A stretch of 64,000 nucleotides of DNA from Lineus longissimus (lineage: Eukaryota; Nemertea; Pilidiophora; Heteronemertea; Lineidae). The stretch covers positions 4,033,001-4,097,000 of the forward strand of contig NC_088326.1 in the NCBI RefSeq assembly GCF_910592395.1. The letters are read 5' to 3'. The position numbers and the translations under genes are program-made. Within the stretch, counting starts at the first letter, position 1. Each line of letters begins with the position of its first letter. A model generated the notes under the pieces. It was not told where the DNA came from and made no database searches. It was given only the letters and a program-made list of their open reading frames with translations. Shown here piece by piece: positions 33,985 to 46,659 of this stretch.

Positions 33985-35783
33985 GTTGTTAGAAAGCATG
34001 TTAGCTCATAACATCATGCTGACATGTTGTTACATGTGCATTGATGTACACGTTATTTCATGTGCATTGATGAACATGAAACGGGCATGGCTATTTAGCG
34101 GATCCTGCGGATTCTGCGGATTCTGCGGAATCTGGTCTGCAGCGGATTGGTATCCGGTCGTTTCGCTCCCTGACGTTTTCGCCCCCAGCATTTTCGCCCC
34201 CAAAATTAGCCTAATACCATTAGGCCCCACGGTGGCCGCTGCCGTGATGTAATGTAATCAAGCTAAAATCAAGAGAGTGTCTGAGAGTCACTCTACCCAA
34301 AAATTTGTCGTTTCGCCTCCTGGGACTTGGGTGTTTTAAGGATCGTTGCCAGGATCTCGGGCTTGTCACCTGTCATCGCATGATCTTGCTGGCTGTTTGG
34401 TCATCAAGAGTGGGATGATTGACTCCGGTGGACGTTTTAGAAAAATCTTTTATTTATTATCATGAGAGTGGGAAATTCTCTGTTTAAACTGATTTGTCAT
34501 CTGAGAGTCCTGGACATCATCAGTCATCATGTGACTTGAATATCTTAATGATGGATCATCAAGGCAATCGTATGTTGCTCGTGCACGATTTTGCGATGTT
34601 GTAAAATAAAGAGAGACGTGTCAACCAGGCCAGTGTAGAAGTTTAAAATGTCCCCTGGAAAAAGTGTCCATCATCCCTATTGTATTCTGCACGATATTAA
34701 CAAATTAACGAATGAGCGAAAATGACGTGTGACTCGGCCTATTATTTTATTACCAACTCGGCCTGGGTTATAGATCACGGTCAATGTTCTCATTAGGGAG
34801 TTTTTTTTTTATTCATGCGCGCCCCCGTAGTTCCTAAAATCATTGATTTCTCGGTCCTTACAGTATGTCAGTGTTGATTCAGCAGTTGTTTTGGCAAAGA
34901 TATGTTTTTTTTGGAGTTTCTGAAACCTAGAGCGCTACTCAACAGGCGGCTAACAAGAAACTACGCATTTATACTGTTGTTGCCGACGTATGTGTACACT
35001 GAACTTGGGATGTGCGTCGGCCCCGTCTTGAAATGCCGTCCAGTGCCAGTTGGTGCGTTTTTCGCTGATTTATGCAAAATTCAACATATCTCAAAAGTTC
35101 AATGGTTGACCCTCGATTTTTTTGGATTTTTGTGTAGCGTAAGCAACTGTCTTTCATGGGAGAATGGTCACTGTAAGAATTATTCAGGAAAAACTGTATA
35201 ATATTTGGGGGTTTTCGTGATTGTCCGGCCCAATTGGCAATATTGCCATTTGGGATGTTGAACAGAGCTAGGAGCAAATGTGACGCTTATGATTTATTTA
35301 AAGAAATAAAATACCCGATTTAACATCGTGCAGAATCAGGGGCATCGGGCCTTTCCAGTGATATACGACACAAATGGGTTGTCCTCATGCATTCACTTTG
35401 GAAACGCATTTTAAAATAGATGTTACGTCCTGTTAATGGGGCACGTCATCATCACGTACATTTGGGAAAAACTCCCTAACGAGACCAATGTGGAAATCGT
35501 CCGATAATAGAATGCAGACATTTTTTTCATGCATGTTGGGGTTTTTCCGAAATGCTTGATAATCTTAGCGGTTTAGACAATTTAACAGTTATGGAATATT
35601 ACAAATATTTATTATAAGGATAATTTATCATGATATCGATATTCTCAAGCTGTTTTTATGCTGATTCCGCCCAGATTCCGCAGGTTCCGCAGAATCCGCA
35701 GGATCCGCTAAATCGCCATGCCCACATGAAACAGCATGTCAACATGATGTTATGAGCTGACATGCTTTCTAACAACCGACTCC
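33985..35783. mobile_element. 1.8-kb element with long terminal inverted repeats
   Basis: The left end, GGTTGTTAGAAAGCATGTTA then GCTCATAACATCATGCTGAC, is mirrored at 35740-35783. The inner TIR AGCGGATCCTGCGGATTCTG is mirrored near 35690-35710. Each arm is about 130-150 bp; weaker inverted matches continue inward (TTAGGGAGTTTT at 34794 against AAAACTCCCTAA at 35468). The left arm holds extra GTGCATTGATG repeats and a short run of TTTTCGCCCCC units (34172-34203). No transposase frame is visible in the middle. No target duplication could be assigned. Confidence 0.75.
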
Positions 35784-38388
35784 TGATATGATGACAAGGT
35801 TTTTTCTACAAAAAGGGACTTTGAGTACATACACTCAAGAATAAATAACGACCAGTCGTTATTAATTCTTGATAAGATGAATGGGCTGAATGCTGTGTTA
35901 ATGTCAAAATATAATTATGAGTCGAGTCCAATATGATGGACGATAGCTGCAATGTAATCATTATAAGGGTGCAGCTGGTTTCTTGGCATTCTGTAACGAG
36001 GAATTAGACTGACGGACCGACCCTAGATCTGTCAGGGGCAGGATCATGTTTTTTCTGCTAGAAGTTTGAAAATGAAAAGTAGGACAAAAATGGGCTATGC
36101 TTAAATAGGGCATGGTGCAGTGCTCTACTGGAAATGTGTAAGCTGCCTGTACTTTTGAAAAGAGGCAAGGTAAAAAGAGAAAATTGATAAAGGCAGGTTT
36201 GCCCGCCTTAACTTTTTAGGTGAGTCTCAATGTAATTTTCAAACAATTGGTCCCACCACGCACCACTCTGAGAGCCCAATGTCTCTGCCATGTTTGTCTG
36301 ATGTGATGGACAAAACTCTTTATTAGCCTAGGACCTGCCTCTCGCCAGGAAAAAGTCATTTGGGAACGAAACTCGAATTGACTTCTCTACATTTGTACAT
36401 CATAAAAAGAATTTTCAGCCGAGAAAAATTATCTTCGTTGGAGTCAATTTCATTTATGGAGATTTTTCATCCCCTTGATACCAATGTGATGATTGGTATT
36501 TGAATTATGAGAGTGGTTCCTCACCTTTATCTCAAAGAGGCATTTTGCTTAAAGGTGCTGCTGGGATGATTTGGGAGTTGAGTGGCATTCTAGTTTTATT
36601 TTGTTATTTCATCAAAACCAGAGGTTAAAGGACCAATGGCGTTATTGAAAAAGGGACTCAAAAGGCAGCAGATGAATAGGCAAGATAAAGATACACATTA
36701 TCGCCAATAGGGGTCTCTCACATCTCACAGTACGTCGAAACAATTCACACATGTATGAGGAAAATATTTGACCCTGTGCCCTAATTGTGTACCGGTACAT
36801 TTTTCTACTATCTGCATGTGAGAGTAGAAACAAAATTGGAAAAAATGTCAAACACTTCCAGAAAAATAGTTCACTTAGGAAACAGGATAAGAACAAGCAT
36901 ATTAAAGTAAAAAGCCGCCCACTGCTTTAAATTAAAGTGTCATAATAGCATAATGAAAAGCAGCAAAATATCGCGGAGTTCTTTTTGCAATAACAAATGC
37001 CATTGTGCATGCGACTGCTGTAACAAATGGAACAATGCCCACTTTTGCAAACCTTAAGCCTTAAGGGTTAAAACATCCGCATGTAATGCTGGTGAAAAAC
37101 GCTGAAAGAACATGGTGATTGCTAAAGACTACGCGATTATTGACTTCATTACTCGTAGCGTGACAAGAATAAAAAAATAGCGCGGAAAAGAAAGAAGCAG
37201 ATTCTCGTGGATGTTATTGACCTAATTAGTTACTTTTGAGACAATAGTTCTCGAACGACTGGCATGCGAATTTGCGATGCGTTTCCTAATTGCGCCATCG
37301 ATAGTAACCCTTTAGGGTCTGACAGTAAAAAATTGACATAAGTGCTGATATTAGATGATTCTTGAATGTGGCTATGAAGCCACTGCCTGAGCTTATGTGT
37401 CCTTGCTGTACCGGTGAGATAAGGGGGAATACAGGGTTAAATTGACCGCTGCATGAACTTGAAGTATGCTACATCGATGTGACATCATCTTGATCTGGCG
37501 CATATCTAGAATTGTCTCGATATTGGCCAATCGGTATTTGGTGATTTGACGCGGACAATTTATATTGAAAATGGTTTGATAAACCAATAAATGATGTGTT
37601 TCGTAGAACGTTTATAATATAGATTTCTGCCGGCTTGCCGCTTTGCGTTTCCTGACGGTCAATTTTGATCTGTCATCCTGTCTGTGAAGGCATATTGATT
37701 ATGACTCGCGAATCCGAATAAATCAAATAATTTTCTCTCAAATAAGCAACTATTGGTTGTTTTGAAATTGTATGCACACTAGTGTACATGAACATTACAT
37801 GTACATTTTAGGTGTATATTACCAAGATTTCATAAAGACTAAGAATTTCGAACTTCAGAAATTAAAAAAGCTTTTTTTTCAAAAGGATGGGTAAAAGTTT
37901 CCTGAACTCAAATAGTAAATGTTTTTAATTCATTGGAAAGATATCACCAAGACAAACAAAATGATACCTCATTCAGTTCTGAACTTCTAAAGATAAAGGA
38001 GATGAAGAGTATTTTGTCTAAGAGACGTAATGAATCTCAACAGAGGTCTCCTGTACCCCCATCCCCCACTGCAAGAAATCCCCAGGGGCATTAATTTGAA
38101 CTAATGGCTTGTCTTATCATCTCATCTTTTGAGACGTAGCCAGCCTTAATAGTGTAGCAGCTTCCTGTTGGTTCCTGCTTAGTCATGCTAAACCATCGTC
38201 ATCTGAAGAGCTTTATTGCCAAGTTGTTGTTTTTGCAGAAATTAATTCCTCTAATGGCGTCGTTGTCAAAACGTACTCGAATTTATCACCGTGCGAGACT
38301 TTCATAATATCTACGTTAGATGTTTAATATCCGCACTTATATCTCCGATCGCTGAATCAAAATGATCTTGATGTTGAACAAGGGAATC
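35784..38388. other. Intergenic, no gene recognised
   Basis: Apart from the T1 fragment at 36629-36800, no exon, RNA gene or bounded element was recognised. Confidence 0.5.
36629..36800 (+). mobile_element. T1 MITE, diverged or truncated
   Basis: Preceded by TTAA (36625-36628). Contains CCAATAGGGGTCTCTCACAT and CTCACAGTACGTCGAAACAA as in 17867-18072. The left end has an extra inserted segment and the right end is lost. Confidence 0.7.
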
Positions 38389-38470
38389 GGTGGTGTAGTT
38401 GTTAGAGGCCGGGCTCATAATCAGTAGGTCCTAGGTTGGACTCTCGGAAATGGAAAGAGCAACTTTCGTT
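38389..38470 (+). mobile_element. tRNA-Met-like SINE head, family 5
   Basis: GGTGGTGTAGTTGTTAGAGG, GGCTCATAATCAGTAGGTCC and TAGGTTGGACTCTCGG give an A box, a CAT anticodon position and a decayed B box. The body after 38470 is weak. Confidence 0.6.
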
Positions 38471-38742
38471 CACCTTTGAGTCCTTGAGCTTAGCCCTATT
38501 TGTTTCTCTCCAACCAGAGGTAAATTGGTTCGTAGCTAGGAGAGATGGTCAATATTGATGTTGAGGTGTAAAATTTTCATGGACATCAGAAAGTAAGGCA
38601 AATTGTGCAAAGTCCTTCAGTTCAAGAAAACATAGGCCTTGCGCCAAATCCAAAAAGCTGTCATCCATGACATCATTTTGGGGACAAAGTGCTCTTATCA
38701 TGATCGCATCACATCACTTAGTTATCAGTTTGCCACAATCTA

Positions 38743-39006
38743 ATGCTAAGAAGAACAGCTATTTTTGCAAGAACTCTTGTTTCATGTGCAGCAATACCAT
38801 ATCACGGAAAGAGCATGTTTTACTCTGCTCCCAAAATGGTGCCCGAATTCAAAAACCATCAAGTCCCACATTTTCAACCTCAGTGGGGTCAACTATATCA
38901 AGCTATGCTTCAAGCTTCTCGCTCCATGCTAATGCTGTCACTAGCATTCTTTGTAAAGTCCTCCTGCTCGGAGTGCTTCACCATTATTGACATTCTTTAC
39001 GGTTGA
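38743..39006 (+). pseudogene. Probable retro-pseudogene of ATP synthase subunit g
   Basis: An intronless frame of 87 codons. Its middle (FYSAPKMVPEFKNHQVP, then QWGQLYQAMLQASRS) resembles the F1Fo ATP synthase subunit g family (YSKP...VP...P motif) at the right spacing from a C-terminal VK segment. After the codons for FVK the reading fits the family only if the frame changes twice (VLLLGVL in frame +1, then TIIDILY back in frame), so the gene is broken. The first 25 residues look like a poor mitochondrial leader. Subunit g is a small inner-membrane subunit involved in ATP synthase dimerisation. The assignment is from memory of the family pattern and is tentative; a novel small ORF is the alternative. 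No poly(A) tail or flanking duplication was found. Confidence 0.4.
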
Positions 39007-39007
39007 A

Positions 39008-39500
39008 TACGCATTCACTTGGGAAATTGAGACGGTAATTGTTCATTGATTTGCTAAATATCTTCAAAGATATCTCGCGAATAGCAAGTTGCTATAGGGA
39101 GAAAAACCGTTGCCCTGTGACCCTGTGTATTAGCTAAGAAGATTATTAATCGTTGCCTATAGATTTCATATAATTCATCTGTATCACTTGGACGTGTTCT
39201 TTTTGGTTTCCGATCTGACAAAATCTGCAGTAATCCTGGACTGTTCCATCCCCAAGGGGTCAGCTCTTGCCACAATTCCAGGATTTCGCCTAACGCTAAC
39301 ATATTCTCTGCCAAAACAATCCCCCTTTGAATTGCTTTGATCGCAATTATCCACATTCTGTCACTGGGGGAAACTGAGACGATATTTCTTCATTGATTAA
39401 CGAAACTTCAAAGATACCTCCCTTCGGGCGAATAAACATGTAACCCTATCTGTGTACTGGCTTAGAAGGGCATTGATTGTTGCCTTGCGATTTCTCGTTT
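39008..39500 (+). repeat. Two-copy direct duplication, about 345 bp apart
   Basis: GGGAAATTGAGACGGTAATT with TTCATTGATT and CTTCAAAGATATCTCGCG at 39018-39078 recurs diverged as GGGGAAACTGAGACGATATT with TTCATTGATT and CTTCAAAGATACCTCCC at 39367-39423. Minus-strand open frames cover both copies but match no family I know. Confidence 0.6.
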
Positions 39501-40900
39501 CGATAGCAGTCTCGGCCATTGGGATGGTGTTTATGACCATTACTTCCTCAACAGTTTCAGTTCCGAGTTTCGTCATGCCTCTTGACCACAAAGGTTGTTC
39601 CTCCTCAATTTGAGCATCCATCTTTCCAACCGAAACCCTCCCTCCAAGCTTACTAAACAACCCCTCCCTCCATAAACTAAACCCTTCATCCACGCCAACT
39701 AACGAGGCAGTTCTGTCGTCTCATTTCAGATCCGTCAGCAGGAAGTGTGCATCGCTCGAAGCCAGTCAGAACGTTGGCGGCTTTCATCTGCCACCAGGAA
39801 ATCAAACGATAACAACCGCTGTCAGCTGATAGGGAAATACACGCAATAATTAAGAGTTGTGGCAGCAGAAGGATCGGATCATAGCTGGTGAGTAAAGTTT
39901 TCATTAACGTCTGCTGATCTGGTTCTGAGAGCATTGGCCATTGTGCGTTTCTTTGTTCTCTCTGTCGAGGAGAGATGAGACATTTCCAGGGTTGGGAAGA
40001 TTTCCATTTATCCCCCTCATGTAAAGGGCCTAATTTGACGGCTGAAATGGAAAGATCTATGTCTCTGCTCTCTGTAAACTTAGAATTTTTTTAATCGGAC
40101 AAGAAAAAACCATTTTGGAGGGATATTTTGCAAGTAAGGGCAGTTCTTGCGCAGATCAGTTTCCTCGATTTGGCCTGCTGAACATGTGGACAATAGGGTT
40201 TCATTCGGAAATTTGTGCATGGGAATTCCATAGTAATGACTAAATGCATCGAGTGCTTTGATTGGGAACGAGGCATGGGAAATTGAGGGGAATTGTATTG
40301 CTTAAGTCACAACTAGAGTGTGAAGTAAGCTTGATCCCCCATCTCAGGAGGCAACTGAGTTACTGTGTTATAAAAGGGGGTACAAGGTTCAAGTTGACTG
40401 CTGCATAACAAAAAAAATATCAAGGCCACAACCCTTCATGTTTTAACCCCTTCTTGTCAATCAGAACAATATCCATGTATTTTTTCAGCAAATTATCATT
40501 TCTTTGTCTATGAGAATTGTGTGTAATTGATCGATTATTGTTTACCGATAACCGATAACCAGCTATTCATGATTCTGCTATGGGCAATTCAAAGCCGTCG
40601 CCGATGCCATATCATGTAATCGGCGCTGCCCACATATTCTGCGATCAGGCGGCAGAGGGCAAAGGTCAACAGTCTGGGTCATTTGCATAAATATGGAAAA
40701 TGACTTTAGAAAATTGTGCTTAATCTAAGTTTTTCTCCAAATCCGAGGAAAATGATCCTTTGCAAATGCCATATTATGTAAGCATCGTCACCAGCATACC
40801 ATATACATGAATATGGGACTGGCTCTTCATTTTAGGCCTGAGAACTGCCAAAAAATTGCAACTTTGGGGCCATAACTCCAATCACATGACTAATCAAGTT

Positions 40901-41035
40901 TTGCGGGAAGTTGTGAGCTATTGGAAGGGAAGTTGTGAGCTATTGGAAGTTGTGAGCTATTGGAAGGGAAGTTGTGAGCTATTGGGAGTTGTAAGCTATT
41001 GGAAGGGAAGTTGTGAGCTATTGGAAGTTGTCGAA
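40901..41035 (+). repeat. Minisatellite, GTTGTGAGCTATTGGAAG units
   Basis: About seven copies of GTTGTGAGCTATTGGAAG, some with an added GGAA, so units alternate between about 17 and 21 bp. Confidence 0.9.
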
Positions 41036-41741
41036 CATATTGTGTAGCCATATCTTAATCATGTAATCATCGTCTTCACTCACCCTGCAATACATTTTGG
41101 AGGCTATTTTGACGTTAAAACATAATTATAAAAAATAAGAATGAGTTATTTTTGTACACAAATACATTATTTTTATTTCTATGGTTACTAAAATTGACAG
41201 GTCCTGTTCGGTCTGAACCCCAGATCAATAAAAACCGAATTTCACTGAAATCCGTGTACCGCGGAACCCCAAACTATGCTGACATATTGACAATTGGACA
41301 ATAGTCAGACCTTCAGATTTCCGTTCACTCCAACAGCACATCATGCTAGAATGTCACCAACTCTTCTTGGCCGCCACCCTCATTCTAATATAGTCGTCAA
41401 TTCTCTAATTCAATTCACCCTCGCCAGTTAATCAATCTAGGGAACTGACACGGCGTAAAATCGCTGCGTGCTCGAAATTTCCTACCGTATATTTGATCGG
41501 AAAAGATCTGACAATGCGAGAGTTTGAAGTAGATTTGAAAAATCTCTTGGGGCTAATAAAAAACGGAGCCGAGGCTAAAATCAGCGTTTTCATTCACAAA
41601 TATTCTCGATCGGTTTAGTGTTCATTCTAGTCCTATTCACGCTGTATCAAATTGACAAACTTTATGTAAAGCTGAAAAAATACTATTGTGCAAACTGCCA
41701 ACTTTCAGCTGGCATTCTATCATTGTGGATTTTTGCAAGTA

Positions 41742-41915
41742 CAGTGGAACCTCCCTTAGCTGACACCTCTCTTTTAAGGACACCCTCTCTATTATGGACA
41801 CTAGTTTTGGTCTCAAATTGGTCATCTCCATTCATTTTGACCTCTCTAATGAGGACACTTCTCTATTAAGGACATTTGACAGTCCCGAGGGTGTCTTCAA
41901 TAGAGAGGTTCAACT
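41742..41915 (-). mobile_element. TA-flanked MITE family T2
   Basis: Flanked by TA at 41740-41741 and 41916-41917. Starts CAGTGGAACCTCCCTTAGCT and ends GAGAGGTTCAACTG. 174 bp. Confidence 0.85.
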
Positions 41916-42304
41916 GTAGTTCTAATTCACGAAAACATTGCCAAAATGCGTTTTTCATTCAGAGTTTATGGTATGGAATCTAGATTTTTCTGATTTTTGT
42001 TTCCGACAATTTTCCTGCGGCCACATCTGTTTACATGAATGTGGCATGTTGGTAATTTCTATGACCACTACCCTCTTACGAATTCACTACTGGAGTCTAG
42101 TCGCCAAAATGCATCAGTGATGTTCAGTCAAGTGAAATAGATGGCGAATCCAGTGAGACTATCTTACGTGATGACGTTGCAAAACAGAGATAGAGTCTAT
42201 AATAGTATCTGACAGAATAGTAGATATTCTACAATATCGGGTGAGAGAGTCAGAATGGGGTTGAGGGTCCCTTAAGTCTTCCAGATTGGTCTGATACTAG
42301 GGAG

Positions 42305-42500
42305 TCAGTTGCAAAGTTGTTAGAGGGCTGCGCTCATGAACAGGAGGTCTTGGGTTCTACTCTGTGAACGATCACCGCTGCGTTGTCTTGGAGTCCTTCA
42401 GCAAGATACTTAACACTTAATTAATTCCTCCTTGAATCAGATGTAAGCAAAAGATCCCATCAAATTGAATGGTATCAGTAGCTTGCAAGGGACTCCTCTC
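42305..42500 (+). mobile_element. tRNA-Met-like SINE, family 5
   Basis: AGTTGTTAGAGGGCTGCGCT, CATGAACAGGAGGTC and TTGGGTTCTACTCTG form the head, followed by CTTGGAGTCCTTCAGCAAGA (body) and GATCCCATCAAATTG. Diverged from 28915-29115. Confidence 0.6.
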
Positions 42501-43445
42501 CTTGGCCGAAGACAGTAGTCTTATTTGTGCTGTGCTCGTTCGATCCGAATACCAGTTCGTAAAAAAGGACAAAGTAAATGTGATAAAACTGGCCCGAATG
42601 ATCTCTAAACTGTACTCACCTGAGACTCACTGCATAGCACATTCTCAGGTCAGCTGTGGTGAGTTCAGGTCTGCCAATAAACCCAATTGGCACTTAAAAC
42701 CATAGCAAAGAGCATTGACGAGCGGTTAAACTATGCCATAGAAGATGTTGATGAGATGGCAGGGCCGACAAGTTTACCCATCTGTGCATCAGCCTCCTTT
42801 CCCAAAGTCCAGGTAACCTCGACCCTATCCCCAGTGCAGCGGGGGGGTCAAGGAAGCCTTGTTGATTTACCCGAGGCGAACCATGCATTTTCACTGCATA
42901 GAGTGGATGCACTGTCCATACCGAGCGCTCTGATATTGCAGATTATTCACTTGGCCCGAGGTTGCCCATCTTTGTGAAAAACACATGACCGGACACCCGA
43001 AGCCAACGCCCCCAAATCTAATTCATGACGAATGAAATGCCATCAAGTACCAGTCTCTGTAATGAGTGAATGGGGGAGACTGGTGAAAGAGTCTACCTTT
43101 CCCATCCAGTGCAAAAATGACATGGTTATCAGCGGTCGTGAAAAACGACGCATATTCTCTGGTTTTATAGTTACTGCGTAAATAGCCATATAATCCAGCA
43201 TGTCAGCTATCTTGATGACTCACGTATCACAGTTAACGTCTCGTCTCAGATGGCAAATTCTGATATTGATGTCTGAACGACAGCGTTTTGGTTCCGGGAT
43301 GATGCTGCGTAATGGATAGTATCAAACCTACATTCAGGACCATCTCGCATGAGATCATATCGATGGTTTGGTAGGAGTCTTTGCTCATGTTATCATCCAT
43401 TTTGTCCTCGACAGAGAGTGCCTGCGACGAATTAGCCATGGTGTA

Positions 43446-43960
43446 CCCCCATTTCGCCTACACCCATTTCGCCTATTACCCATTTCGCCTATACCCATTT
43501 CACCTATTACCCATTTCGCCTTTTCATAATTTTGCCTATACCCATTTTGCCTACACACATTTCGCCTATTCACCATTTCGCCTATTACCCATTTCGCCTA
43601 TTACCCATTTCGCCTATTACCCATTTCGCCTATTACCCATTTCGTCTATTCATCATTTCGCCTATACCCATTTTGCCTACACCCATTTCGCCTACACCCA
43701 TTTCGCCTACACCCATTTTACCTATTCACCATTTTGCCTATACCCATTTCGCCTATTACCCATTTTGCCTATTCATCATTTCGCCTACACCCATTTCGCC
43801 TACACCCATTTCGTCTATTCACCATTTTGCCTATACCCATTTTGCCTATTACCCATTTTGCCTATTCATCATTTCGTCTAGTCACCATTTCGCCTACACC
43901 CATTTCGTCTAGTCACCATTTCGCCTACACCCATTTCGTCTAGTCACCATTTCGCCTGCA
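43446..43960 (+). repeat. ATTTCGCCTA minisatellite array, one orientation
   Basis: About 34 units of 14-15 bp, CCATTTCGCCTATTA or CCATTTCGCCTACAC, related to the arms of the foldback element at 13441-14450. Here the array runs in one orientation only. The left edge GGTGTACCCCCATTTCGCC resembles the reverse complement of the right edge of that element. No inverted partner follows in the next several kb. Confidence 0.85.
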
Positions 43961-45179
43961 AAAAATTCAATTTTCATCTACTGTAGATAGCAGTGGGGTA
44001 TGTGGGGGGTCAACTTTTCAACACTAGTGACACCTGGTAGTGTGACGTTGTTTGACATGATCGTTGATGCGTCATTACGATAGCTCCCACTTTGTTGGGC
44101 GGATGCAGAAAGTACCACTAAACACAGATAGGAGGGCGCACTTGAACAGGGCTCTTGCCTTCAAAGTGGTGCATAGAAATGGCAATTTGATAGATTGATT
44201 GAAAATTGGACCGACGTTCTTACAGTCTGTATGATCTCCTGCGTATCACCTCATGAGCATGAATTGTAAGACTGATAAGTGATAGCAATGGGTTAAAATA
44301 AGTTCTTCCGATCTTTTCATAAAAAGATGGGCGAATATCAAAATACGGCAACATTAAAAATCGCATTGAAAAAAAACTGTGATGTTTTCCGAAAAGGTAC
44401 ATGATGAGTGCAGATCTTTTTTCACAGCGCCGATGACATTTACGGAGAGGCTTCTGTTTGATGAATGTGATGTCGCTTTCAGGCTCATGTTGCTGATGAT
44501 GGCTGTCACAGTTTGATATAAGAGTGGAGGAAAAATATATCTGTTTGCGCGGCTGGGGGATATTTTTCTCCTTTGAGGAACGGAAATGAGGGATTATTTG
44601 CTGATACTGCTATGAACAAGGGTATGACCTGAATGGCACATCCGATGTCGCATCCTAAATGGCCTATCCCATGTCCTGCTGGGTATAAACTGATTTTCAT
44701 GGCAATTTTTCCATCCAACAAAATCACGTTAGTCTGTTGGGGACAGCAATCTTAGAGTCCTGAATATTACCGTACTGCTTTTAAAACATTTTAGCATTTT
44801 GAAAAGGGAAAAGAATGGGGCTATTTAGAAAGTCGTACCGAAGAACATTGGTGCCATAAAACAAGGATGATTGCTGTAAAAGATCATTCCCGCTAAACAT
44901 GTCAATAGGTTTGTTGCAGATAGCAGTCACAGATTTTCAGCCCTGCTGGAAATGTGTACGAAGCTTTTTCTGGAGTGGCCAGAAGGCGTGTTTTGGCCTT
45001 CAACTATCTTTTTGGTGGTGGGGGAGGCAAAAAATTGAAAACAAACAGTGATATTGTTAAAAAAGGGCTGTTGAGACCTTTCCAACAATCGATCATTTCT
45101 CAAGGTCTTGATGAATAAAATCCAAAGTCAAGAAGAAAAGATATCACATGACGATTAAGTATGCAATTTGATGGCAAGG
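43961..45179. other. Intergenic, no gene recognised
   Basis: No exon or bounded element was recognised. Short minus-strand frames at 44220 and 44506 lack support. Confidence 0.5.
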
Positions 45180-46270
45180 TGGCTTGCAAATGAAGCACGA
45201 ACTAATGATACGCGAGTTCTCCATTCCAAGATATTCTGTTATTCAAGCCAGAGGGTATGCCCTGCAGCACTACTCTCACAAACTCATCAACAAGGAACTT
45301 TCAGTTTGTGGCGAGCTAGGAGGCTTATATGGTGATATGCAAGATGTGGTTTCTGATGTATGGCTCGAGGCAGCGACTATAAACTAGGATCAAGCTATTG
45401 TGGGCTGAGCTCCGAGTTTGCCGCTATGAGGGTCTGCCTGTCATCACCAACTTATCAACGAGGAAGACCATCTCCTCGTTTCAGGCGAGGTAGGAGATTT
45501 GTATGGTAATGAGCAAAATATGGTTCCTGATGTATGGCCAGAGGCAGCTGATAACTGGGATGAGGAGGTTGTGGTCTTTGCTCAGGGTTTGCTCCTATGA
45601 GGGTCTGCCTGTTGTCACCAACCTAGCTACGAGGAACGCCCTCTCAGCATTTGAGGCCAGGTTTAAATGGTAATAAGCAAGATATGGTCTGGTCGCTTTT
45701 ACTCTGATCGGGAGATGACAGGCTGAGCTCAGGGTCTGCCACTCTGAGGGTGTGCCTACTCTCACCAACTTGGCAATGAGGAATGCCTTCTCCACATTTG
45801 AGGCCAGGTTGGAGCTTTATATAGATATGGTTTCTGATGTACGGCCAGAGGCGGCTGCTTACTCAGATCAGGAGATGGCAGGCTGAGCTCAGGGTCTGCC
45901 TTAAAGAGGGTCAGTTTGCTCTCGCCAACTCTCATCAGCAACGAGGAACACCTTCTCCACATTTGATGTCAGGTAGGAGATTTATATGGTAATAAGCAAG
46001 ATATGGTTTCTGATGTATGGCTAGAGGCTGCTGCTGCTGCTAACTTGGATCAGGAGGTTGTGGGCTAAGCTCCGGGTTTACCATTCTGAGGGCCTGCTTG
46101 CTCTCACCAACTTGGCAATGAGGAATTGGCTTCTCCTGGTCCTGGGGGAGGTAGGAGGTTTAGATGGTAATAAGCAAGATATGGTTTCTGATCTTTGGCC
46201 AGAGGCGATTGCTAACGAGGATCAGGAGATTGTTGGTGAGCTCAGGGTTTGCTGCCTACTTGACATCCAT
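45180..46270 (+). repeat. Diverged tandem array A, about 175 bp x 6
   Basis: The phrase GCAAGATATGGTTTCTGATG and TATGGCCAGAGGC recurs near 45339, 45513, 45677, 45825, 45991 and 46168. Each unit also has GAGGGTCTGCCTG, CTCACCAACTTGG and GAGGAA...TTCTCC. Unit length is 145-180 bp because of deletions. Confidence 0.85.
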
Positions 46271-46659
46271 GTTCTTTGAAACGTAAGTCTTTTGTCATTT
46301 TATAGAAACACCACCTGCCCCACTCGGCCCTTATTCCCGAAGGTACTGAAGATGCCGAGGGGAAAATTCGAAGTAATTTCCGTGGAAAAACACTGCATGT
46401 TTATAGAAAGAACTGAACTAGATTTCCATTATGGAAAGACCACCTTCTAATGCCAGGTACTTTGCACTCGGTCTCCGTACCTAAAACCATACTGAGGAGA
46501 AATGGAACGAATTCTTACGGCTAGCAAAGGAGGCTAATCCTCCCTGGTGTGCAATAAAATGGCAGGATCAATCACGAAAATGGCCCGTGATTCACCATTC
46601 GGTGATCATCATCGATTTGGAAGTGTGGAGCTAGACGTTGCCATGGGGTGTGCTTGGTA

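Noticed and set aside
43381-43943. A 166-aa frame and overlapping frames of HFAYTHFAY repeats
   Set aside because: Same minisatellite; three overlapping frames are open, with no splice signals or non-repetitive domain.
45595-45962. Minus-strand frames with repeated ERAFLVARLV-like text
   Set aside because: Translation of tandem array A; the repeats are diverged at DNA level with indels, which is not protein-like constraint.
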